Source: Bacteroidales bacterium (GTDB taxonomy: Bacteria; Bacteroidota; Bacteroidia; Bacteroidales; UBA932). Taken from it: a stretch of 64,000 nucleotides of DNA. The DNA lies in assembly GCA_015060325.1 (NCBI GenBank), contig SUYQ01000001.1, forward strand, positions 124,001 through 188,000, written 5' to 3'. Every line of letters begins with the position of its first letter. Position 1 is the first letter of the stretch. A program made the position numbers and the translations under genes. Of this stretch, positions 52,164-60,060 are shown one piece after another. The notes beneath the pieces are model-generated. The model made no database searches and was not told the DNA's origin. It saw nothing but the letters and a program-made list of their open reading frames with translations.

Positions 52164-53771
52164 TTAGAGCTTTGGACCAGCTGCTACGAGAGCCTTGCCG
52201 AGGTCGTTTCCAGTGAACTTGTTGAAGTTCTTGATGAAACGGGCTGCGAGGTCCTTTGCCTTCTCCTCCCACTCGCATGCGCAAGCGTAAGTGTCGCGTG
52301 GGTCGAGGATAGCTGGATCAACACCAGGGAGTTCTGTAGGAACTGTGAAGTTGAAGTAAGGGATCTGCTTTGTAGGAGCCTTGTCAATAGAACCGTCGAG
52401 GATAGCGTCGATGATTCCTCTTGTATCCTTGATAGAGATACGCTTTCCTGTACCGTTCCATCCTGTGTTCACGAGGTATGCCTTGGCACCGACCTTCTCC
52501 ATTCTCTTAACGAGCTCCTCACCATACTTGGTTGGGTGGAGTGAAAGGAATGCTGCACCGAAGCAAGCTGAGAATGTAGGAGTAGGCTCAGTGATGCCGC
52601 GCTCTGTACCTGCGAGCTTTGCAGTAAATCCTGAAAGGAAGTAGTACTGAGTCTGCTCTGGAGTGAGGATAGATACTGGAGGGAGAACTCCGAATGCGTC
52701 AGCTGAAAGGAAGATTACCTGCTGTGCGTGAGGACCCTTTGAAGGAACAGCGATGTTGTCGATGTGGTTGATAGGGTAAGAAACGCGAGTGTTCTCAGTC
52801 ACGCTCTTGTCAGCGAAGTCGATCTTGCCGTTTGCGTCTACGGTTACGTTCTCGAGGAGAGCGTTGCGGCGGATAGCCTTGTAGATGTCTGGCTCAGATA
52901 CTGGGTCGAGGTTGATTACCTTTGCATAGCATCCACCCTCGTAGTTGAATACTCCCTCGTCATCCCAACCATGCTCGTCATCACCGATGAGGAGACGCTT
53001 AGGGTCTGTTGAAAGGGTAGTCTTACCTGTACCTGAAAGACCGAAGAAGATAGCTGTGCTGGTACCTTCCATGTTTGTATTTGCAGAGCAGTGCATTGAA
53101 GCGATGCCTCTGAGCGGGTTGTAGTAGTTCATGAGTGAGAAGATACCCTTCTTCATCTCACCACCGTACCATGTGTTGAGGATTACCTGCTCGTTGCTCT
53201 TGAGGTTGAATACGGTAGCGGTCTCAGAGTTGAGGCCGAGCTCCTTGTAGTTGTCAACCTTTGCCTTTGCAGCGTTGAACGATACGAAATCAGGCTCGCC
53301 ATAGTTTGCAAGTTCCTCCTCTGTAGGACGGATGAACATGTTCTTTACGAAATGTGCCTGCCATGCAACCTCCATGATGAAACGTACCTTAAGGCGTGTA
53401 GCCTCGTTAGTACCGCAGAATGTGTCAACAACATATAGCTTCTTAGCTGTGTTGAGCTGCTTGATAGCCTTTGCGCGGAGGTCGGCCCAAGCTTCCTCAG
53501 AGCATGGCTTGTTGTCGTTCTTGTACTCCTCTGAAGTCCACCATACAGTGTCCTTGCTTGCTTCGTTCATTACAAAGAACTTGTCCTTAGGAGAACGTCC
53601 TGTGTAGATACCTGTCATCACGTTGATGGTATCAAGCTCTGTAAGCTGGCCTTTCTCGTATCCCTCGAGGCTTGGATCAGTCTCCTCAGCAAAGAGAACC
53701 TCGTAAGATGGGTTGTGAAGGACTTCCTTCACGTCGGTAATACCGTACTTGGTCAAATCAATTGTGCTCAT
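52164..53771 (-). CDS. pckA: Phosphoenolpyruvate carboxykinase (ATP)
   Basis: 535 residues, normal for the ATP-dependent enzyme. Walker A-type GLSGTGKTT at 244-252, the substrate region [10 protein letters not shown] (56-65) and YGGEMKKG (202-209) are diagnostic. It converts oxaloacetate and ATP to PEP and CO2; in fermentative Bacteroidales it often runs in the carboxylating direction towards succinate. Codons are strongly biased (CTC, AAG, GTT), as expected for a highly expressed gene. Own promoter and terminator. Confidence 0.98.
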   Translation of the reverse strand: MSTIDLTKYGITDVKEVLHNPSYEVLFAEETDPSLEGYEKGQLTELDTINVMTGIYTGRSPKDKFFVMNEASKDTVWWTSEEYKNDNKPCSEEAWADLRAKAIKQLNTAKKLYVVDTFCGTNEATRLKVRFIMEVAWQAHFVKNMFIRPTEEELANYGEPDFVSFNAAKAKVDNYKELGLNSETATVFNLKSNEQVILNTWYGGEMKKGIFSLMNYYNPLRGIASMHCSANTNMEGTSTAIFFGLSGTGKTTLSTDPKRLLIGDDEHGWDDEGVFNYEGGCYAKVINLDPVSEPDIYKAIRRNALLENVTVDANGKIDFADKSVTENTRVSYPINHIDNIAVPSKGPHAQQVIFLSADAFGVLPPVSILTPEQTQYYFLSGFTAKLAGTERGITEPTPTFSACFGAAFLSLHPTKYGEELVKRMEKVGAKAYLVNTGWNGTGKRISIKDTRGIIDAILDGSIDKAPTKQIPYFNFTVPTELPGVDPAILDPRDTYACACEWEEKAKDLAARFIKNFNKFTGNDLGKALVAAGPKL

Positions 53772-53821
53772 AATTTTTTTTCAAAATATATTAAGGTTTA
53801 ACTCTAATTCCTATATCCGTG

Positions 53822-53852
53822 CAAAATTAAACTTTTTTTATCATTTGGCAAG
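53822..53852 (-). promoter_or_regulatory. Promoter of pckA
   Basis: Minus-strand TAATTTTG (plus 53822-53829) with CTTG (53849-53852) 19 bases upstream. The expected start near 53816 gives a leader of about 45 bases. Confidence 0.55.
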
Positions 53853-53884
53853 CATTGACGCTAACAATTTATGTGCTTTTGCCG

Positions 53885-53914
53885 CTTGAAACCGAAAGTT
53901 TTTGTGTAAGTTTG
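53885..53914 (+). promoter_or_regulatory. Promoter of the lipoprotein-recQ operon
   Basis: CTTG (53885-53888), 18 bases, TAAGTTTG (53907-53914). The start near 53920 rules out the in-frame start-like codon at 53855 and supports ATG 53936. Confidence 0.55.
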
Positions 53915-53935
53915 CAGAACCTAAAACATACAGTC

Positions 53936-54925
53936 ATGAAGAAATTTTTTATTATTCCGTTGGCAATTGCACTGACCTCATGTTCAGACCTTCTAGGCAG
54001 CCTGCTCAATGGTGACACCTCTACAGATCCTACAGATGAAAAGGTTCAGGAGATCCTTGAATCAAATTATTGGGGAACAGCCGGTTTCGTGATACCGAAG
54101 GAGTATCAGGAAATGAATGATTTTCATGTCGTTCTTGCCGAAGGTGAGGACCTGAACGAGTCTGCGGTAACCGATGTCATATTCGAGGGTAATTCAGTTA
54201 CTTTAGTATTCCCTGGCGGAGGATGGAGGACCACGACATTCACATACGACGAGAAGAGCGGACTGATGAAGTTTGACAAGCCGCTGATCTACGGTACACG
54301 CAATTTCGGCGGAGAGGACATATATGAATGCCACTTCCTCCAGGACCAGATCCTGGGTGCCGACCATATTGCGTTTTTCGACGCCTCTGTAGACGACTGG
54401 CAGAAGGTTGACATCAATAAGGGAGAATGGCGCATGACAATGGCCCCGATGGATGAGCGTCAGAACGAGAAGCTGTATGAGATAGACTGCATCTACGGTA
54501 CATCATATAGGCCTTTGGATCTGGGTATCGAAGGTGGCGCGTCGTGGGCTTATAAGAATGTCGATAATGACAAGCTCTTCCCTTTGCTGAAACTGAATCT
54601 GGGAGAAATCTATTATGGACTTGAATATACTATGCCTACAGTGGGACAGGCTCAGAAACTGATTGACAACTGCTTCTGTCTGGCAACGAAATCGTCAGAC
54701 GGTGAAGGCTATGTGATTCTGGGTAATGAAAACGGATCATTCGAAATGCCGATGCCGTCTGCTCCAGGCGAACAGATGGGATTCTGGCTTGTAGGTGGCA
54801 GTGCCTTTGTCTATTCATATGGCGACAGGGTGACTACGGACGGAGACTATCTGTGCGATATGGCCATTCTTCCTGTGGAAGAGACGGTCGGAAAGATGTT
54901 CTGTGTGCGTCCTGTGCTTAAATAA
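53936..54925 (+). CDS. Hypothetical lipoprotein
   Basis: 329 residues with a clear lipoprotein signal (MKKFFIIPLAIALTSC). The mature part begins with a Thr/Asp-rich linker, then mixed regions with many acidic and aromatic residues (NYWGTAGFVIPKEYQE, FPGGGWRTTTFTYDEKSG). I do not recognise a family. Twelve bases upstream of recQ and probably co-transcribed with it, with no obvious functional link. Confidence 0.8.
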   Translation: MKKFFIIPLAIALTSCSDLLGSLLNGDTSTDPTDEKVQEILESNYWGTAGFVIPKEYQEMNDFHVVLAEGEDLNESAVTDVIFEGNSVTLVFPGGGWRTTTFTYDEKSGLMKFDKPLIYGTRNFGGEDIYECHFLQDQILGADHIAFFDASVDDWQKVDINKGEWRMTMAPMDERQNEKLYEIDCIYGTSYRPLDLGIEGGASWAYKNVDNDKLFPLLKLNLGEIYYGLEYTMPTVGQAQKLIDNCFCLATKSSDGEGYVILGNENGSFEMPMPSAPGEQMGFWLVGGSAFVYSYGDRVTTDGDYLCDMAILPVEETVGKMFCVRPVLK

Positions 54926-54937
54926 CAATATATATAC

Positions 54938-56836
54938 ATGAGCGGAGAGAGTATGGTTCAGCCTCTGGAGGTGCTGAAGGAATATTGGGGCTATGACTCC
55001 TTCCGTCCGATGCAGGAGGACATTGTCCGTACTGCCTTGGACGGAAGGGATGTGCTTGCCATCCTTCCGACCGGAGGAGGAAAGTCCGTATGCTTCCAGG
55101 TGCCGGGAATGATCCGTGAGGGCATAGCCATAGTTGTCACGCCGCTCATAGCTCTGATGAAGGATCAGGTCCAGAACCTGACCGGCAAGGGTATACGGGC
55201 CATCTGCATCAATGCCGGTATGAGCCGCCGTGAGGTTGATACAGCCCTGAACAATGCTCTGTACGGAGATTTCAAGTTTCTGTATGTGTCCCCTGAGCGG
55301 TTGGGTACAAGACTTTTCCAGGGCTATGTAAGAGAGATGAAGGTGAGCTATATCGTGGTCGATGAGGCACACTGTATTTCTCAATGGGGCTATGATTTCC
55401 GCCCCGATTATCTTCAGATAGGCAAGCTCCGCGAACTGGTGGATGCTCCTGTCATCGCACTGACAGCAACCGCTACACCGAAGGTTGCGGAAGACATCAT
55501 GGACAAACTTCGGTTTGAAGACAGATGCCTGATCAAGAGCGGTTTCGAAAGACCGAACCTTTCCTATATAGTCCGTCCGTGTGAGGACAAGCTAGGGCAG
55601 CTTCTGAACATCTGCACTGGTGTGGAGGGCACAGGCATCGTGTATGTCCGCAGCCGGAAGAAGACCGAGGAACTTGCCGCATTTCTTGCCTCCAACGGCA
55701 TATCGTCCTCTTTCTATCATGCCGGTCTGGGAGCGCAGTCCCGTGCAGACAGGCAGGAACGGTGGAAATCGGACGAGATACGCGTGATGGTATGTACAAA
55801 TGCCTTCGGAATGGGCATCGACAAGCCTGATGTGCGTTTTGTTGTGCATTTTGATGTCCCTGACAGCCCGGAGGCATATTTCCAGGAAGCCGGCAGGGGA
55901 GGACGTGACGGAAAACGCAGTTATGCCGTGCTTCTCTGGAACAGCTCGGACACAAAGCGTCTGCGCCAGCTGGCGACAGTATCCTTCCCGTCTTTGGAAT
56001 TCATCGAAGACATATATCATAAGGTCCATATCTTCTATGACATCCCATATGATGCCGGTGCCGGACGTCAGCTCAAGTTCGATCTTGAAGATTTCTGCAA
56101 GCGGTTCAGACTTCAACGTTCATCTGCCTATTATGCAATAGTTTACATAGAGCGTACCGGACATTGGACCATGTCCGAGGATATAGACATATCTACTAAA
56201 GTGCAGATCGTGGCTGACAGAAATGATCTTTATGACCTGGATTTTTCCGACCGGAGGATGGCCTCTCTTCTTGAAATGCTGATGAGAAAGTATACCGGTC
56301 TGTTCTCCTATCCTGTGCCGATAGATGAGGATTATATTGCATCCCAGATCGGTGTTCAGGTGCCGGTGCTCCGCCAGCTGCTTTACAATCTGTCGCTGGA
56401 ACATGTGATAAAATACATCCCTTCAGACCATGCAACGGTCATTTTCCTGCATCATGACCGTCTGCGCCCGAAGAACGTTAATCTGGATCCTGAGCGTCAT
56501 GCAATGCTCAAGGACTCGTTCAACGGCAGGATGCAGAAGATGATTGACTATGTCAGTGAGGAAGATATATGCCGTAGCCGTTATCTGTTGGAGTATTTCG
56601 GGCAGACTGAAAGCTCTGACTGCGGTACATGTGATGTCTGCAGGGCAGGGAAGTCAAGGTCTGCTATGGATATGGCAATGGTAAGATACATCAATGAAGA
56701 GCTTGCGGGCAACTATTCTGTCGACGACGTCCTGCGCCGTTTTTCATTGCCTGACGGCAGTTCTCAGGACGAGTGCATAAGCACTCTGCGTCGTCTTGTC
56801 GACGAAGGCCTGGTGCCGTCGCCCTTTCAGGGCTAG
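54938..56836 (+). CDS. recQ: RecQ family ATP-dependent DNA helicase
   Basis: 632 residues. Motif 0 FRPMQEDIV, Walker A LPTGGGKS (43-50), DEAH (142-145), then TATATPKVAEDI, GRGGRDGK and the zinc site with Cys from CRSRYLLEYFG to CGTCDVC (about 560-580). A short C-terminal extension resembles only part of a winged/HRDC region; no full HRDC domain is seen. It unwinds DNA 3' to 5' in repair and recombination. The last codons overlap the stop of the MBL gene on the other strand (shared CTAG). Confidence 0.95.
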   Translation: MSGESMVQPLEVLKEYWGYDSFRPMQEDIVRTALDGRDVLAILPTGGGKSVCFQVPGMIREGIAIVVTPLIALMKDQVQNLTGKGIRAICINAGMSRREVDTALNNALYGDFKFLYVSPERLGTRLFQGYVREMKVSYIVVDEAHCISQWGYDFRPDYLQIGKLRELVDAPVIALTATATPKVAEDIMDKLRFEDRCLIKSGFERPNLSYIVRPCEDKLGQLLNICTGVEGTGIVYVRSRKKTEELAAFLASNGISSSFYHAGLGAQSRADRQERWKSDEIRVMVCTNAFGMGIDKPDVRFVVHFDVPDSPEAYFQEAGRGGRDGKRSYAVLLWNSSDTKRLRQLATVSFPSLEFIEDIYHKVHIFYDIPYDAGAGRQLKFDLEDFCKRFRLQRSSAYYAIVYIERTGHWTMSEDIDISTKVQIVADRNDLYDLDFSDRRMASLLEMLMRKYTGLFSYPVPIDEDYIASQIGVQVPVLRQLLYNLSLEHVIKYIPSDHATVIFLHHDRLRPKNVNLDPERHAMLKDSFNGRMQKMIDYVSEEDICRSRYLLEYFGQTESSDCGTCDVCRAGKSRSAMDMAMVRYINEELAGNYSVDDVLRRFSLPDGSSQDECISTLRRLVDEGLVPSPFQG

Positions 56837-57606
56837 GCCTTGATGACGAGTCCGTCATAGGCCGGAAGCACGCCTTCCGGCAGTTCTTCCGTCAGATCTA
56901 CATGACGTGGAAGCTGGTGTGACAGATGGGTGAGCCAGGTGTGTCTGGCTCCGACCTTTTCAGCAACCTTGAGCGCACCTTCAAGTGCGAAGTGGGATAT
57001 GTGGTGCCCTCGACGTACGCAGTTGATCACGAAGTGCTCAAGTCCCTTCAGTTTCTCGAACTCCTCCTCCGGAATATGATTCATATCCGTGCAGTATGCG
57101 ATGTTTCCGAATCTGAATCCCAGCACCGGCAGCTTGTAGTGCCTCCCTCGTATAGGGATGATCTTTACTCCGTTGATTTCAAACGGATTCTCATCGATCA
57201 TGTGCACTCTCCATTCAGGAGCTCCCGGATACTTGTTCTCAGCAAATGCATATGAGTATTCCATGCGGAGGGAATCCTCTACATATTTCTCGCAATATAT
57301 ATCGGTTGCCCTCTTTTCGAGATAGTTGAAGGCTCTGATGTCGTCCAGACCTCCCGTATGGTCCTTATGATTGTGTGTCAGGAGGATGGCATCCACATGT
57401 GATATGCCTTCGCGAAGCATCTGCTGTCTGAAGTCAGGGCCTGCATCAACAAGGATCTTCAGTCCCTCATGCTCGACGAAAACACTTGCCCTCAGCCTTT
57501 TGTCACGAGGGTCGACGCTGCTGCATACTTCGCAGCAGCATCCTATCATCGGTACGCCTTGGGATGTTCCTGTACCCAGGAATGTCAGTCTGGTCTTGTT
57601 CGTCAT
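56833..57606 (-). CDS. MBL-fold metallo-hydrolase (PhnP-like)
   Basis: 257 residues. LTFLGTGTSQGVPMIGCCC near the N-terminus, THNHKDHTGG (zinc motif, about residues 75-84), CTDMNHIP and THLSHQLPRH are the marks of the PhnP-like phosphodiesterase branch. Several Cys at positions 23-27 could bind a structural metal. Translationally coupled to mtaB (ATGA overlap). Confidence 0.9.
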   Translation of the reverse strand: MTNKTRLTFLGTGTSQGVPMIGCCCEVCSSVDPRDKRLRASVFVEHEGLKILVDAGPDFRQQMLREGISHVDAILLTHNHKDHTGGLDDIRAFNYLEKRATDIYCEKYVEDSLRMEYSYAFAENKYPGAPEWRVHMIDENPFEINGVKIIPIRGRHYKLPVLGFRFGNIAYCTDMNHIPEEEFEKLKGLEHFVINCVRRGHHISHFALEGALKVAEKVGARHTWLTHLSHQLPRHVDLTEELPEGVLPAYDGLVIKA

Positions 57607-58856
57607 ATGATGATATCTACAATTTTACCGATAAGTTCAGGATTGTATGGTCTTGAGATCCTGATGTAGTTTCCGGTGTAGCCTTCCATCATTCCCTGAC
57701 GGTCAGTACTTTCGAACAGGACCTTTTCTGCGACGCCCTTGTTGGCCTCAAGAAATTCTTCGTGCAGTTGAGCCGAAAGTTCCTCCAGCATCTGGACTCT
57801 GCGGGTCTTGATGCTGTCCTGCACCTGATCTTTTCTCTCTGCAGCAGGGGTGCCTGCACGACGGGAATAGGGGAATATATGGATGAATGACGGCCTGACC
57901 ACATCTTTCAGGAAATTGTAGGTTTCCATGAACAGCTCGTCAGTCTCTCCCGGGAAACCTACGATCACATCTATTCCGAAAAACACCTTCGGCCCGCCCG
58001 GAACCTCGGTCTTCTCCCTGATATACTGTATCTTGCGGGCAAATGCTGCTGTGTCGTACCTGCGCCCCATCTCCTTCAGAATCGTGTCACATCCCGACTG
58101 AAGCGGAATGTGATAGTGGGGGAGGAACTTTGTGCCCGAGACGATCCAGTCGATCATTTCTTCCGTAAGCAGATTGGGCTCGATAGAAGATATCCTGTAC
58201 CTTTCGATGCCTTCCACCTTGTCCAGCTGCTTTATGAGTTCGAAGAATGTCTCTCCGGTGGACTTTCCGAAGTCTCCGGTATTGACTCCTGTAAGGACAA
58301 TCTCCCTGATCCCTTCTGCAGCTATGGCTTCAGCCTGAGGGATTATGTCTGCAATCGGGATGTTACGGCTCTCTCCACGTGCGTAAGGCACTGTGCAGTA
58401 GTGACATTTGTAGTCGCACCCGTCCTGGACCTTCAGGAACGATCGTGTCCTTTCGCCGCTGGAATATGCCGGGAAGAATGTGCCGAGGTCATGACCGCAT
58501 CCTCCTGATTGGCATACCTTGTCTATTATGGCCGGTACCACCATGCTCTTTTCTGTGGCTCCGAACACGCGCTCAACTCCTTCTATAGCCTCATAGTCTG
58601 CACGTCTGAGCTGTGCCGAGCATCCGGTCACGAATATCTTTGCATCAGGATTCTGTCTGTGCAGCTTCCTTATTATATTGCGGCTCTTCTTGTCGGAATG
58701 CTCTGTCACAGTGCAGGTGTTCACCAGGAATACATCCGCTCCCTTGCTCCACGGCACAGCCTCGAATCCGGCTTTGGCCAGCTCGCGTTCGTAGGTGGAA
58801 GTCTCGGCGTAATTCAGCTTGCATCCAAGTGTTATATATGCTATCTTCTTGTTCAT
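57603..58856 (-). CDS. mtaB: tRNA t6A37 methylthiotransferase MtaB
   Basis: 417 residues from the ATG at 58856, which overlaps the folB stop as ATGA; an upstream ATG (58880) would lie inside folB. The N-terminal methylthiotransferase domain starts KKIAYITLGCKLNYAE. The radical-SAM motif is CDYKCHYC, followed by TVPYARGESR as in MtaB. The C-terminal TRAM domain ends with GNYIRISRPY. It adds a methylthio group to t6A37 of tRNAs reading ANN codons. Confidence 0.95.
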   Translation of the reverse strand: MNKKIAYITLGCKLNYAETSTYERELAKAGFEAVPWSKGADVFLVNTCTVTEHSDKKSRNIIRKLHRQNPDAKIFVTGCSAQLRRADYEAIEGVERVFGATEKSMVVPAIIDKVCQSGGCGHDLGTFFPAYSSGERTRSFLKVQDGCDYKCHYCTVPYARGESRNIPIADIIPQAEAIAAEGIREIVLTGVNTGDFGKSTGETFFELIKQLDKVEGIERYRISSIEPNLLTEEMIDWIVSGTKFLPHYHIPLQSGCDTILKEMGRRYDTAAFARKIQYIREKTEVPGGPKVFFGIDVIVGFPGETDELFMETYNFLKDVVRPSFIHIFPYSRRAGTPAAERKDQVQDSIKTRRVQMLEELSAQLHEEFLEANKGVAEKVLFESTDRQGMMEGYTGNYIRISRPYNPELIGKIVDIII

Positions 58857-59221
58857 CTGTATAAAGTGATTCTTGACCATTGGACCACTCCGTTTACAGG
58901 AGGTCTCTTCTTTGATACCCGCACCGAAAAACTTTCGAACTGCGGGAATCTGGCTTCCAACGCCTTGACGATACGCCCGGCCACATGTTCGAGCAGGTCT
59001 GACGGCTTTGACATCTCTTCTGCGACAACATCGTAGATCAGTGCGTAGTTCACTGCGTCTTCAAGGCGGTCGCTTTCAGCCGCCGCCGACATGTCCAGTT
59101 CTCCACGGAAGTCCACGACAAAGTCGTTGCCGGCAATCTTTTCATGTTCCAGGCATCCGTGATATGCGCGGAACTCCATTCCTTCGAGTTCCAGGGTTCC
59201 GGTGGTTTTAGATTTCTCCAT
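58853..59221 (-). CDS. folB: Dihydroneopterin aldolase
   Basis: 122 residues. ELEGMEFRAYHGCLEHEK and NYALIYDVVAEEM are the FolB active-site regions, and KKRPPVNGV is the usual conserved end. It acts in folate synthesis, converting dihydroneopterin to 6-hydroxymethyl-dihydropterin. The first codons (M-E-K-S) and the ATG itself are formed by the end of a TGTCATTTCGA-family repeat (site E), so the N-terminal extension MEKSKTTGT is probably repeat-derived. Coupled to mtaB. Confidence 0.95.
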   Translation of the reverse strand: MEKSKTTGTLELEGMEFRAYHGCLEHEKIAGNDFVVDFRGELDMSAAAESDRLEDAVNYALIYDVVAEEMSKPSDLLEHVAGRIVKALEARFPQFESFSVRVSKKRPPVNGVVQWSRITLYR

Positions 59222-59338
59222 TCGCTTCGCTCAGTCGAAATGACAGTGTAAGTTATCGTCAGTCGAATGACAGTGTAAGTTATCGTCAGTCGAAATGACT
59301 GTGTAAGTTATCGTCAGTCAAATGACAGTGTAATGTTT
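59210..59338 (-). repeat. TCGAAATGACA repeat array overlapping the folB start, site E
   Basis: In minus orientation: element end AGATTTCTCC (59210-59219), then TCGAAATGAC at 59235 and variants at 59263, 59290 and 59318 (period 27-28, units joined by GTGTAAGTTATCGTC). Where other copies read GAGTCGAGAAATCT, this one reads GAATGGAGAAATCT, creating the ATG of folB. Confidence 0.85.
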
Positions 59339-59342
59339 CGGT

Positions 59343-60056
59343 TCAGGCGAGTATAAGGAATACACATGGGCGTTTGCCGATGACAAGCCCTTCCTTCTTC
59401 CATTCTGCAACCTTCATGGTCCTGATATATGCGTCAGGCATTGTTATGTTTGCTGCAACGCAGACTTTCGTCGAAGCGCTGCATACATTCAATATGTCGG
59501 CAAACAGGGCATCGTTCCTGTATGGCGTTTCAATCAGGATCTGCGTCTGTTTCAATTGGGCCGAGACCTTTTCCAACGTGCGCAGTCTGCTGCGGCGTTC
59601 TTCGGTCTTTGCCGGGATGTATCCGCAGAATGCGAATGACTGTCCGTTCAGTCCGGAAGCCATCAGCGCAAGCATGAGCGATGACGGGCCTACGCATGGA
59701 ACTACCTCGATCCCGTGTCTGTGGGCCAATGCCACAAGCTGGGCACCAGGATCGGCTACAGCCGGAAGACCGGCTTCCGAGATCAATGCCACGTCGTTTC
59801 CTTTTTCGAATAGCTTGAGATACCCTTCAACTGTTGCCTGGTCTGTATGCTCGTTCAGCTCAAAGAACTCAAGCTCTCCGATATGGCCTTTGAGCCCGGC
59901 ACGTGAAAGATATCTCCTGGCAGTGCGCACTTCCTCCACTACAAAAGTCCTGAAACCCGCAAGAGATTTCAGGACCGGCATCGGTATTACCTCTGCCGGA
60001 TCAGCATCACCGAGCGGTGATGGTATGAGATATAGTTTTCCTTTATTATTCTCCAT
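59343..60056 (-). CDS. RsmI-like SAM-dependent methyltransferase (tetrapyrrole methylase fold)
   Basis: 237 residues from ATG 60056; an in-frame TTG at 60068 would overlap the TamB-like stop. KLYLIPSPLGDAD at the N-terminus and ISEAGLPAVADPGAQLV (about 94-110) are the key motifs of the 16S rRNA 2'-O-methyltransferase RsmI group. This shorter Bacteroidetes form lacks the RsmI C-terminal extension, so rRNA as substrate is likely but not certain. It lies 4 bases after the TamB-like gene. Confidence 0.88.
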   Translation of the reverse strand: MENNKGKLYLIPSPLGDADPAEVIPMPVLKSLAGFRTFVVEEVRTARRYLSRAGLKGHIGELEFFELNEHTDQATVEGYLKLFEKGNDVALISEAGLPAVADPGAQLVALAHRHGIEVVPCVGPSSLMLALMASGLNGQSFAFCGYIPAKTEERRSRLRTLEKVSAQLKQTQILIETPYRNDALFADILNVCSASTKVCVAANITMPDAYIRTMKVAEWKKEGLVIGKRPCVFLILA

Positions 60057-60060
60057 CTTG

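Noticed and set aside
55592..56116. Open frame of 174 codons antisense to recQ
   Set aside because: RecQ motifs run through this stretch in the other direction; no start context or homology pattern.
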